Shown here piece by piece: positions 54,422 through 62,631 of a stretch of DNA of 64,000 nt (position 1 is its first letter; each line of letters opens with the position of its first letter). The translations under genes and the position numbers were made by a program. The notes beneath the pieces were generated by a model. It had not been told where the DNA came from and did not search any database. It was given only the letters and a program-made list of their open reading frames with translations. The stretch comes from Neorhizobium sp. JUb45 (GTDB taxonomy: Bacteria; Pseudomonadota; Alphaproteobacteria; Rhizobiales; Rhizobiaceae): NCBI RefSeq assembly GCF_004343585.1, contig NZ_SLYW01000002.1:186001-250000 (forward strand), read 5' to 3'.

Positions 54422-56245
54422 TCACCACTTCCCGATCGCCACCTTGGCGGCCTCTTCCGTCGCCACCTCTTCCCCCACGCTGCCGCGTTTCGGCTTCATC
54501 AGCGGTTCCGGTTTGACCGGTTGGTTGTGCAGCATGTCTCTTCCGGCGGAAATGCCTTCCACCGCCTGTAGCTGTAGCCGCTGTTCGTCGCGCTTGCGGA
54601 TATCGTCGCCGATCGCTTCCGCATCGTTTTCCGGCATGCCCAGCGCTTCCAGCGTCTTTTGTCCGAACAGCAGGCCGGATTCCAGCGTTTCGCGCAGCTC
54701 GTACTCCACGCCCTTGCCGCGCAGCGCGATCGTGTGGATGCGGTCATAGGAACGCACGAACAGGCGGGTGCTCGGAAATTCCTTGGCGATCAGGTCGACG
54801 ATACGGTCGGTGGTTTCGCGCTTCTGGGTCAGCACCGCGACGATCTTGGCTTTTTCGATGCCGGCCGATTGCAGCACGTCACGGCGGGTGCCATCGCCAA
54901 AATAGATGCGGAAACCGAACAGCGCCGCCTGACGGATACGGTCCGGGCTGTCGTCGATGACCGTCACCGACCGGCCGCCGGCCAGCAGGATCTGCGATGA
55001 AATCTGGCCGAAACGGGAAAAGCCGATGATCAGCACATCGGCGCCGGCACCTTCAAAATCCTCCTCCAGTTCCTCGCGCTGCCCTTCCTCCTTGCCGATC
55101 AGCCGTTTGCCCAAAAGCGCGCCAAGCGGTGTCAGCGCCATCGAGATGGTGACGCTGGCGATCAGCAGCGAGGCGGCCCCCGGCGACAACAGGCCGGCGG
55201 CAGTGGCCGTGGTAAACAGCACGAACCCGAACTCGCCGCCCTGCGGCAGCAGGAAGGCGATGCGCACCGCGTCCGCATGCGAAGATCCCCACAGCCGCGA
55301 TATGCTGTAGAGAACCGTCGCCTTGACGATCATGAACAGCGGCACGGCGGGCAGGATGATCATCAGGTTGCCGGCAATCGCCGACAGATCCAGCGACAGG
55401 CCGACCGCCATGAAGAACAGCGCCAGAAGCAGGCCGCGAAACGGCTCGACATCGGCTTCCAGTTCGTGCCGGTAGGAGGATTCCGACAGCATCACACCAG
55501 CCAGAAACGCGCCCATCGCCATGGAGAGGCCGACAGCCTGCATGGCGGCGGCCGATCCGAGCACGACAAGCAGGGCGGCGGCAATCATCACCTCGCGCGC
55601 GCCGGTACGGGCAATGATCTGGAACATCGGCGTCAGCAGATAACGGCCCGCAAGGATGACGGCGCCGATCGCGCCGATCGCCACCGCAAAATCCTGCAGC
55701 AGCGGCGTCGTATCTTCGCCCGGCCCGGAGCCGAGAATGGTCACCAGCGCCAGCAGCGGCACGATTGCCAGATCCTGAAACAGCAGGATGGAAAACGCCC
55801 GCTGGCCATAACGGGTATTGGTATCGCCATTGTCGGCAAGGATCTGCAGCGCAAAGGCGGTGGAGGACAGCGCCAGTCCGAAACCGGCAATCAGCCCGCC
55901 GCGCCATCCGGCAATGCCGGTCAGATAGGCAAGCGCCGAGAGGACGAGGCCGGTGATCACCACCTGCGCCGTGCCGAGCACAAACACGTCGCCCCGCATC
56001 TGCCACAGGCGCGAGGGTTTCAGTTCCAGTCCGATGATGAACAGCAGGAACACCACGCCGAGTTCCGACACATGCAGAACCTCGCCGGCATCGGTGATCG
56101 TGTGCAGGATCGGGCCGATGACGACGCCGGCCGCCAGATAACCGAGAACGGTGCCGAGACCCAGTTTGCGAAACAGCGGTGCGGCCAGCACGGCGCCGCC
56201 GAGCAACAGCAAGGTTTCGGTGAACAGGGTTTCTGGCGCGGCCAT
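54422..56245 (-). CDS. Kef-type monovalent cation:proton antiporter (CPA2) with TrkA-N domain
   Basis: 607 aa. The first ~390 residues form a 12-13 helix CPA2 transport domain (FGLALSSTAFALQILADNG, QDLAIVPLLALVTIL, LAGVMLSESSYRHE). From about residue 400 a cytosolic RCK/TrkA-N nucleotide-binding domain follows (ADVLIIGFSRFGQISSQIL, VIDDSPDRIRQAALFGF, YFGDGTRRDVLQSAG). This is the KefB/KefC layout; those proteins are gated by glutathione and export K+. No KefF/KefG ancillary gene is present, so glutathione gating is uncertain. Converges on the HEPN gene with 4 nt between stops. Confidence 0.92.
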   Translation of the reverse strand: MAAPETLFTETLLLLGGAVLAAPLFRKLGLGTVLGYLAAGVVIGPILHTITDAGEVLHVSELGVVFLLFIIGLELKPSRLWQMRGDVFVLGTAQVVITGLVLSALAYLTGIAGWRGGLIAGFGLALSSTAFALQILADNGDTNTRYGQRAFSILLFQDLAIVPLLALVTILGSGPGEDTTPLLQDFAVAIGAIGAVILAGRYLLTPMFQIIARTGAREVMIAAALLVVLGSAAAMQAVGLSMAMGAFLAGVMLSESSYRHELEADVEPFRGLLLALFFMAVGLSLDLSAIAGNLMIILPAVPLFMIVKATVLYSISRLWGSSHADAVRIAFLLPQGGEFGFVLFTTATAAGLLSPGAASLLIASVTISMALTPLGALLGKRLIGKEEGQREELEEDFEGAGADVLIIGFSRFGQISSQILLAGGRSVTVIDDSPDRIRQAALFGFRIYFGDGTRRDVLQSAGIEKAKIVAVLTQKRETTDRIVDLIAKEFPSTRLFVRSYDRIHTIALRGKGVEYELRETLESGLLFGQKTLEALGMPENDAEAIGDDIRKRDEQRLQLQAVEGISAGRDMLHNQPVKPEPLMKPKRGSVGEEVATEEAAKVAIGKW

Positions 56246-56356
56246 TTTTGGTGCTCATCATGCAGGAGTGAAGAGGGCGGCCCCCAAGAATCGCTGGTAC
56301 GCCCTTGATGCGTCATGTAGTGCACAATAAATGGATTCGGAATGAAAGGCCTGCAC

Positions 56357-57703
56357 ATGTCCGCTGAAATCGATTCCGAAACTCTTCTCTCCCGCGCTTC
56401 GCAACTGATCGACCTCGCCATCAAGGCGGGTGCGGACAAGGCCGATGCCGTCGTCATCCGCTCCAGTTCGCGTTCCGTCAGTGTCCGCCTCGGTAAGGTC
56501 GAAGGCACGGAAGCCTCCGAAAGCGATGATTTCGCCCTGCGCGTCTTTGTCGGCAACAGGGTCGCCAGCGTGTCGGCCAATCCCGGTTTCGACATCAAGG
56601 TTCTGGCCGAGCGCGCCGTGTCGATGGCCAAAGTGTCGCCGGAAGATCCCTATGCCTGCCTCGCCGAGGAGGCCAATCTGGCGCGCTCTTACGCCGATCT
56701 CGAACTCTACGATCCGACCGAAGTGTCGACCGACCAGCTGCGTGACGCAGCCCTTGCCGCCGAACAGGCAGCGCTTGAGGTGCCGGGCGTCAGCAATTCC
56801 TCGGGCGCCGGTGCATCCGCCGGTGCCGGCGGTCTCGTTCTCGTCACCTCGCACGGTTTTTCCGGCAGCTATATGGGCAGCCGTTTCGGCCATTCCGTCA
56901 GCGTCATTGCCGGCGAAGGCACCAGGATGGAGCGCGACTACGATTTCGACAGCCGCCTCTATTACGCCGATCTCGACGATCCGGCGCTGATCGGCCGCCG
57001 CGCCGGTGAGCGCACCGTCAAGCGCGTCAACCCGCGTCAGGTCGATACCGGCAGCAATGTCACGGTGGTGTTCGATCCGCGCATTGCCCGCGGTTTCGTC
57101 GGCCATATCGCCGGCGCCATCAATGGTGCCTCGGTCGCCCGCAAGACCAGCTTCTTGCGCGACAAGATGGGACAACAGGTTCTGAAATCCGGTCTGCACA
57201 TCACCGATGATCCGCTGGTCGTGCGCGGCTCCTCCTCGCGCCCCTTCGATGGCGAGGGCATCTCGGGCGAGCGCCTGGTGATGATCGAGGACGGCGTTTT
57301 GAAACACTGGTTCCTGTCCACCTCCACCGGCCGTGAGCTTGGCCTGCCCACCAATGGCCGTGGCGTGCGTGGTGGTACGTCGGTCTCGCCGGCCTCCACC
57401 AATCTGGCGCTGGAGCCGGGCGATATCGCCCCGCAGGACCTGATCCGCCAGATCGGCAACGGCTTTTACGTGACCGAACTGATCGGCCAAGGCGTCAACA
57501 TGATTACCGGCGAATATTCGCGCGGCGCCACCGGCTTCTGGATCGAGAATGGCGAACTGTCCTTTGCCGTTTCGGAAGTCACCATCGCCTCCAATCTCAA
57601 AGACATGTTCATGCGGCTGACGCCGGCAAACGATATCGACCGCAAGTTCGGTGTTGCCTCGCCGACCATTGCCATCGAGGGCATGACTCTGGCCGGACGG
57701 TGA
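56357..57703 (+). CDS. pmbA: TldD/PmbA family protein (PmbA/TldE)
   Basis: The TldD-TldE heterodimer is a zinc metalloprotease that cleaves unfolded peptides and matures some peptide antibiotics. PmbA/TldE is the subunit without the metal-binding HExxxH, and none is present here. 448 aa with family segments FALRVFVGNRVASVSANPGF, GEGTRMERDYDFDS, and NMITGEYSRGATGFWIENG near the C-terminus. ATG 56357 has AAGG upstream; ATG 56342 is an alternative. No tldD in the window. Followed 1 nt later by the phosphatase gene. Confidence 0.9.
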   Translation: MSAEIDSETLLSRASQLIDLAIKAGADKADAVVIRSSSRSVSVRLGKVEGTEASESDDFALRVFVGNRVASVSANPGFDIKVLAERAVSMAKVSPEDPYACLAEEANLARSYADLELYDPTEVSTDQLRDAALAAEQAALEVPGVSNSSGAGASAGAGGLVLVTSHGFSGSYMGSRFGHSVSVIAGEGTRMERDYDFDSRLYYADLDDPALIGRRAGERTVKRVNPRQVDTGSNVTVVFDPRIARGFVGHIAGAINGASVARKTSFLRDKMGQQVLKSGLHITDDPLVVRGSSSRPFDGEGISGERLVMIEDGVLKHWFLSTSTGRELGLPTNGRGVRGGTSVSPASTNLALEPGDIAPQDLIRQIGNGFYVTELIGQGVNMITGEYSRGATGFWIENGELSFAVSEVTIASNLKDMFMRLTPANDIDRKFGVASPTIAIEGMTLAGR

Positions 57704-57704
57704 C

Positions 57705-58499
57705 ATGATGGAAAGCGACCGCTGGAACGCCGATCTCGACCTCATCCGTGAAGCCGCGCGGGCTGCAGGCGAGATTGCGCTCGGTTTTTTCGGCCAGTCG
57801 CCGGAAGTCTGGTGGAAGAATGGCGGGCAATCGCCCGTCAGCGCCGCCGATTTTGCCGCCAATGATTGCCTGCAGAACCTGCTGACCAAGGCGCGGCCGG
57901 ACTATGGCTGGCTGTCGGAGGAAAACGACGACGACCGGGCGCGGCTGTCGGCGCAAACCGTGTTCGTTGTCGATCCGATCGATGGCACGCGCGGTTTCAT
58001 CAACGGCGCCACCAACTGGTGCGTCAGCGTCGCGGTTGTGCATCAGGGAAGCCCGGTTGCGGGCGTATTGTTTGCACCGGCCTTGCAGGAAGAGTTTTCG
58101 GCGGCTCTCGATGGTCCGGCGCTCAAGAATGGCGAGGCGATCTCGGTTGCCGTCCACCGTCCCGACGATGTGCTCAACATTGCCGCCTCTGCCGAGATGG
58201 TGGAAAAATTCGAGCCGGAATACCGCAAGCTGCTCAGCCGGGTGAAACATGTGCCGTCGCTTGCCTACCGGCTTGCCATGGTGGCCGATGGCCGTATCGA
58301 TGGCACGCTGGTTGCCCGCAATTCGCATGACTGGGATCTGGCGGCAGCCGACCTGATCCTTTCCCGGTCAGGTGGCAGCCTTGTCGATACGGATGGTGCC
58401 CGCCTCGTTTACAATCGCGAAACCGTGAAGCACGCAACACTCTTTGCCGGTGGCGAATCGGTTATCAAAAGCCTGTTGCGTCAAGCCCATTCCGGTTGA
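57705..58499 (+). CDS. Inositol monophosphatase family protein (CysQ/3'(2'),5'-bisphosphate nucleotidase-like)
   Basis: 264 aa. The lithium-sensitive phosphatase motifs are intact: WLSEEN (metal ligand Glu), FVVDPIDGTRGFINGATNW (DPxDGT), and the distal SHDWDLAAADLILSRSGG. The TRGFINGAT form is closer to CysQ-like enzymes, which remove phosphate from PAP, than to plain inositol phosphatases, but I cannot decide the substrate. It begins almost at the pmbA stop and is probably co-transcribed. Confidence 0.85.
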   Translation: MMESDRWNADLDLIREAARAAGEIALGFFGQSPEVWWKNGGQSPVSAADFAANDCLQNLLTKARPDYGWLSEENDDDRARLSAQTVFVVDPIDGTRGFINGATNWCVSVAVVHQGSPVAGVLFAPALQEEFSAALDGPALKNGEAISVAVHRPDDVLNIAASAEMVEKFEPEYRKLLSRVKHVPSLAYRLAMVADGRIDGTLVARNSHDWDLAAADLILSRSGGSLVDTDGARLVYNRETVKHATLFAGGESVIKSLLRQAHSG

Positions 58500-58572
58500 C
58501 CTTTGGAGGGAAATCCCTCAATGACAACCAAATAAGGCAAGCCATCCAGCCGACACGTATTGAGAGATCGAC

Positions 58573-58815
58573 ATGACCGAGACCACCGAAAAGAAACAGC
58601 TTCTGCATCTGGTTTTCGGAGGCGAGCTTTCCGACCTCACCGATGTGCAGTTCCGCGATCTGTCCGCGCTCGATATCGTCGGAATCTTCCCGGATTATGC
58701 CACTGCCCTCACTGCCTGGAAGGCCAAGGCGCAGCAGACGGTCGACAACGCCCACATGCGTTATTTCATCGTGCATATGCATCGCCTGCTCGACCCGAAG
58801 TCGACCGGCCTCTGA
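58573..58815 (+). CDS. DUF4170 small protein
   Basis: 80 aa with DUF4170 features: QLLHLVFGGELSDLTDVQF, DIVGIFPDYATALTAWKAKA, then YFIVHMHRLLDP. Soluble, alpha/beta, unknown function. Found next to waaA in many rhizobia, which suggests a role in envelope assembly, but that is inference from neighbourhood only. A hairpin follows. Confidence 0.85.
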   Translation: MTETTEKKQLLHLVFGGELSDLTDVQFRDLSALDIVGIFPDYATALTAWKAKAQQTVDNAHMRYFIVHMHRLLDPKSTGL

Positions 58816-58832
58816 CGTTTGCGGTGTAGTCG

Positions 58833-58858
58833 GAACCGATAGCTGTGGTTATCGGTTC
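58833..58858 (+). terminator. Hairpin after the DUF4170 gene
   Basis: Stem GAACCGATA / TATCGGTTC, 9 bp with an 8-nt loop. The T-rich tail is short, so this is a weak terminator candidate or partial barrier before waaA. Confidence 0.4.
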
Positions 58859-58976
58859 TTATACTGCAGCCCCCCTTTTTTTGACGTATTTGTAAAGCAG
58901 AACGCGGACGCTATAAGCAATACATGCTAGGGGCTGGGCAATTGACATTGATGGCGACGGATCAGGGGATGATGCG

Positions 58977-60293
58977 ATGAGCAAGGGCTTGGCGCGCATC
59001 GCTTTGACCGGGTACCGTGTCGTCGGCATCCTCGCCTATCCGCTCACCGGAAGTTATCTCGCCTACCGCACCGTCAAGGGCAAGGAAGACCGCCAGCGCC
59101 GGCTGGAGCGTTTCGGTTATGCCAGCCAGCCGCGCCCGTTCGGGCCGCTCGTCTGGGTGCATGCCGCAAGTGTCGGCGAAACGCTCGCCGTCATTCCGCT
59201 GATCCGCGAGTTCGGCCGTCGCGGCATCCATGTCCTGCTGACCACCGGCACCGTCACCTCGGCAGCTCTGGTGGAAAACCGCCTCGGCAACGAGGTTATC
59301 CATCAATATGTGCCGCTCGACATCAAGTTCGCCATCAAGCGTTTCGTCAATTACTGGCGCCCGGATGCGGCGATTACCGCCGAGTCCGAAATCTGGCCGA
59401 CCACGATCGCCGAGCTCAACCGTCGCCACATCCCGCAGATCCGCGTCAACGCCCGTATTTCCGATCGTTCGTTCGATCGCTGGAAAGGCTATTCCGGCAT
59501 AGCCGAACAGCTTTTCGGCAAGATGGCACTGGTTGTTGCCCGCTCCGAGGTCGATGCCGAGCGTTTTCGTGATCTCGGCGCCTGGCCGGTCACCGTTTCC
59601 GGCAACCTGAAGGGCGATACCGATCCGCCGCCGGCTGATCCTGCCGTCGTCGAAACCTACCGGGCGCAGATCGGCAACCGCAAGACATGGGCCGCCATCT
59701 GCACCTTCGATGGCGAGGAAACCGCAGCCGCCACCGTTCACCGTGCGCTCAAACCCCGCAATGGCCAGCTCACCATCATCGTGCCGCGCCATCCCGAGCG
59801 CGGCGATGCCATCGAGACCATGCTGACCGAGCAGGGCCTGAAGGTCGCCCGTCGTTCCCGAAACGATGTCATCACGCCGGACACCGATATCTTTCTCGGC
59901 GACAGTATCGGCGAGATGGGCATGTATCTGCGCCTCACCGAAGTCTCCTTTGTCGGCCGCTCGCTGACGGCCGAAGGCGGGCAGAACCCGATCGAGTCGG
60001 CCATGCTCGGCTGCGCGGTTCTCTCCGGCAGCAATGTCCAGAATTTCCGCGAAACCTATCAGCAGCTGATCCGCAAGGGTGGCGCGCGCATGATCCGCGA
60101 TAACGAAATGCTGGCCAAGGCCGTGCATTACCTGCTGACCAACGATATTGCCCGCCGCAACATGATCGATGCCGGCCAGGAGGCCATTCAGGACATGCGC
60201 GGCGCGCTGTCTGCCACCGTCAAGGCGCTGGAACCCTATATCAATCCGCTCGCCGTTTCCGCTGCCCTGCAGCCCAAGACCGCGGCGCAGTAA
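58977..60293 (+). CDS. waaA: 3-deoxy-D-manno-octulosonic acid transferase
   Basis: Transfers Kdo from CMP-Kdo to lipid IVA during LPS core synthesis. The 438-aa GT-B fold enzyme has an N-terminal membrane-associated segment (VVGILAYPLTGSYLAYRTVKG), VWVHAASVGETLAVIPLI with the catalytic Glu, AESEIWPTTIAELNRR, and the CMP-Kdo side VGRSLTAEGGQNPIE. In a cluster with lpxK. A HAD gene sits between them. Confidence 0.96.
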   Translation: MSKGLARIALTGYRVVGILAYPLTGSYLAYRTVKGKEDRQRRLERFGYASQPRPFGPLVWVHAASVGETLAVIPLIREFGRRGIHVLLTTGTVTSAALVENRLGNEVIHQYVPLDIKFAIKRFVNYWRPDAAITAESEIWPTTIAELNRRHIPQIRVNARISDRSFDRWKGYSGIAEQLFGKMALVVARSEVDAERFRDLGAWPVTVSGNLKGDTDPPPADPAVVETYRAQIGNRKTWAAICTFDGEETAAATVHRALKPRNGQLTIIVPRHPERGDAIETMLTEQGLKVARRSRNDVITPDTDIFLGDSIGEMGMYLRLTEVSFVGRSLTAEGGQNPIESAMLGCAVLSGSNVQNFRETYQQLIRKGGARMIRDNEMLAKAVHYLLTNDIARRNMIDAGQEAIQDMRGALSATVKALEPYINPLAVSAALQPKTAAQ

Positions 60294-60299
60294 AACAGC

Positions 60300-61013
60300 A
60301 TGGGCAATCGGGATTTCTCCGCGATCAAGGCTATCCTGTTCGACAAGGACGGCACGCTTCTGCGCTACGACGAAAGCTGGGGGCCGGTGAACCGCGAGGC
60401 GGCCCGCATTGCCGCCGCCGGTGATGCCGTGCTCGAACCCGCACTTCTTTGCGCAGGCGGCATGGACGAAGCCTCCGGCCACACCCGCGCCGACAGCCTG
60501 TTTGCCGCCGGCAGCGCCGCCGATATCGCCCGCGGGCTTGTTGCTGCCGGTTCGCCGCTGGATGCAGTCGATCTTACGCAAAAGCTCGACGCGCTCTTCC
60601 TGCGATCTGCCGAATATTCCGTGCCGGCCGCCGATCTTGCCGGTTATTTTGGACGGCTGAAGGCGCGTGGCCTCAAGCTCGGCGTCGCCTCCAGCGATAA
60701 CGAGGCCGCCATCCGCGCCACCGCCGAGCGTTTCGATTTTGCCGGATATCTCGATTTTGTCGCGGGTTACGACAGTGGCCATGGTGTGAAGCCGGAACCG
60801 GGCATGCTTTTGGCATTTGCCCGTGCGGTCGGTGTGGAACCGGCCGAGGTCGCCATGGTCGGCGACAACAAACACGACATGCATGTCGGGCAATCGGCAG
60901 GGTCAGGCCTGAACGTTGCGGTGCTGACCGGCACCGGCACCACCGAAACATTGTCGCCGCTGGCTGATATAGTGCTTGGTGATATTACCCTGATTGAAGA
61001 TCTTTTGCCGTAA
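60300..61013 (+). CDS. HAD-family phosphatase (Gph-like)
   Basis: 237 aa. Motif I is [14 protein letters not shown], motif II is [14 protein letters not shown], the motif III Lys is in [10 protein letters not shown], and motif IV is [14 protein letters not shown]. The helical cap is of the phosphoglycolate phosphatase type. It lies 6 nt after waaA and before lpxK in the same direction, which places it in an LPS operon. It is not Kdo-8-P phosphatase (KdsC lacks such a cap). Substrate unknown. Confidence 0.88.
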   Translation: MGNRDFSAIKAILFDKDGTLLRYDESWGPVNREAARIAAAGDAVLEPALLCAGGMDEASGHTRADSLFAAGSAADIARGLVAAGSPLDAVDLTQKLDALFLRSAEYSVPAADLAGYFGRLKARGLKLGVASSDNEAAIRATAERFDFAGYLDFVAGYDSGHGVKPEPGMLLAFARAVGVEPAEVAMVGDNKHDMHVGQSAGSGLNVAVLTGTGTTETLSPLADIVLGDITLIEDLLP

Positions 61014-61077
61014 ATCTTGCCTTTTTAGCGGTTCTGAAGTTTTTAAGCCGGGAAACAGGCAAGAGCAGAGAGTAAAG

Positions 61078-62109
61078 ATGGTTTCCGAAGCGCCGCCCTT
61101 CTGGTGGACAAAGGCCGATTGGCGCGCCTGGGGTCTGTCCCCGATTTCATACCTTTACGGTCGTATCGCAGGTGCCCGCATGCGCAAGGCGCGGCGCGGC
61201 AGCGTTCCCATTCCCGTGATCTGCATCGGCAATTTCACCGTCGGCGGCGCCGGCAAGACACCGACGGCGATCGCCATTGCCCGTGCCGCAATCGCGCGTG
61301 GCCTCAAACCCGGATTTCTGAGCCGCGGTTACGGCGGCTCGCTCGATGTTGTCACCGTCGTCGATCCGCATCACCACCGCGCCGATGCCGTCGGTGACGA
61401 GGCGCTGCTTCTGGCGCGCGAGGCGATGACGGTGATCTCCCGTCGCCGTGTTGATGGAGCGAAAAGGCTGGTCTCGGAAGGCGCCGATATCATCATCATG
61501 GATGACGGTTTCCAGAGTGCCCGGCTGGAACTGGATTTCGCGCTCGTCGTCATCGACAGCAATCGCGGCATCGGCAACGGCCATCTCGTGCCCGGCGGCC
61601 CGGTGCGTGCGCCGATTTCGGAGCAAATGCACCAGCTCTCGGCCATTCTCAAGGTTGGCAATGGCCCGGCCGCGGATGCGCTTGTGCGGCAGGCGGCAAG
61701 GGCGGGCAAGGCGGTGCATGTGGCATCCGTCGTGCCGCGGCCGGACCCGTCTTTGGTCAACCGTCATGTATTTGCCTATGTCGGCATTGCCGATCCGGAC
61801 AAATTTTATCGCACGGTGATGAGCCTTGGCGCGGCCATCGTCGAGCGCCGCGCCTTCCCGGATCATCATTATTTTACTGAGGACGAGATCGCCGATCTTC
61901 TGAACGATGCGGCGAAGCAGGATCTTCTGCCGGTTACCACATCCAAGGACGCGGTGCGGCTGACCGGTCATTCCGGCAAGGCACAGGAACTTTCGGAAAA
62001 GACCACCGTGGTGGAAATCGACATGGTGTTCGACGATCCGCAGGCACCTGGCCACATCATCGATGCGGCCATCGCCCATTGCCGCCAGCGGCTCTTGAAG
62101 GCGAAATAA
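61078..62109 (+). CDS. lpxK: Tetraacyldisaccharide 4'-kinase
   Basis: Phosphorylates the 4' position of the lipid A precursor at the inner membrane. The 343-aa protein has an N-terminal amphipathic/membrane segment, the P-loop [20 protein letters not shown], then [11 protein letters not shown] and the [19 protein letters not shown] segment with the catalytic Asp. ATG 61078 gives the usual N-terminus; a longer frame overlaps the HAD gene. Confidence 0.96.
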   Translation: MVSEAPPFWWTKADWRAWGLSPISYLYGRIAGARMRKARRGSVPIPVICIGNFTVGGAGKTPTAIAIARAAIARGLKPGFLSRGYGGSLDVVTVVDPHHHRADAVGDEALLLAREAMTVISRRRVDGAKRLVSEGADIIIMDDGFQSARLELDFALVVIDSNRGIGNGHLVPGGPVRAPISEQMHQLSAILKVGNGPAADALVRQAARAGKAVHVASVVPRPDPSLVNRHVFAYVGIADPDKFYRTVMSLGAAIVERRAFPDHHYFTEDEIADLLNDAAKQDLLPVTTSKDAVRLTGHSGKAQELSEKTTVVEIDMVFDDPQAPGHIIDAAIAHCRQRLLKAK

Positions 62110-62343
62110 TCAGGCGCGTTTCTGGTTGGGCAAAATGCCGGCGCGCTTGTCGGCTTCCAGCGATGCGGCGCAATCGGCATAGGGTTCCTGACGGGCAACG
62201 CTCCAGTAGCGCAACTCGTCGAGCGCAATATTGGCACCGGTCATGGCGCAGATGACGAACGAGCCGGATGTGATGATCTGGTAATCGCCGTCGAGGTAGC
62301 GAAGTTTTGCCTCGCGAAAACCTGCGCCTTCAAAACGGTTCAT
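62110..62343 (-). CDS. DUF2093 small protein
   Basis: 77 aa. MNRFEGAGFREAKLRYLDGD then YQIITSGSFVICAMTGANIA matches the alphaproteobacterial DUF2093 family. Soluble, two Cys, unknown function. Its last base abuts the lpxK stop from the opposite strand. Runs in the same direction as mutL, 288 nt downstream of it. Confidence 0.88.
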   Translation of the reverse strand: MNRFEGAGFREAKLRYLDGDYQIITSGSFVICAMTGANIALDELRYWSVARQEPYADCAASLEADKRAGILPNQKRA

Positions 62344-62469
62344 CCTGCGTCTCCTGCCGAAAATCTTTGACCCGAAAATCATGACTGGTGATTACCGCGA
62401 AGGTGAGGGGATGGGAAGGGGCTGAGGCGGCATTCGTTTTGGGGTGGATATGGTGCGGCTTGTTCAGGA

Positions 62470-62602
62470 TATCTTCTCCCCAGCGGGGAGAAGGTGGCCC
62501 GAAGGGTCGGATGAGGGGGGCGAAGCCACATAAACGTGTTGCCGTGTGGCCCCCTCATCGCCTCGCTGGCGCTCCGGCACTTCTCCCCGATGGGGAGAAG
62601 AT
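62470..62602. repeat. Rhizobial mosaic palindromic intergenic element, type A copy 2
   Basis: CTTCTCCCCAGCGGGGAGAAG at the left and CTTCTCCCCGATGGGGAGAAG at the right, with inner inverted segments (GATGAGGGGG against CCCCCTCATC). It is the copy at 6042 turned round: the GCTCCGGCAC side is here on the right. Lies between mutL and DUF2093. Confidence 0.78.
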
Positions 62603-62631
62603 GTTTGCGGCGCCGTTGCCACCCACCACCC

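Noticed and set aside
54422..56245. A glutathione-gated K+ efflux operon together with gshA
   Set aside because: The Kef-type gene has no KefF/KefG partner and gshA is 35 kb away; only the transporter family can be supported.
58962..60893. A 643-codon open frame antisense to waaA and the HAD gene
   Set aside because: Spans two well-supported sense genes and has shadow-type composition with no domain.
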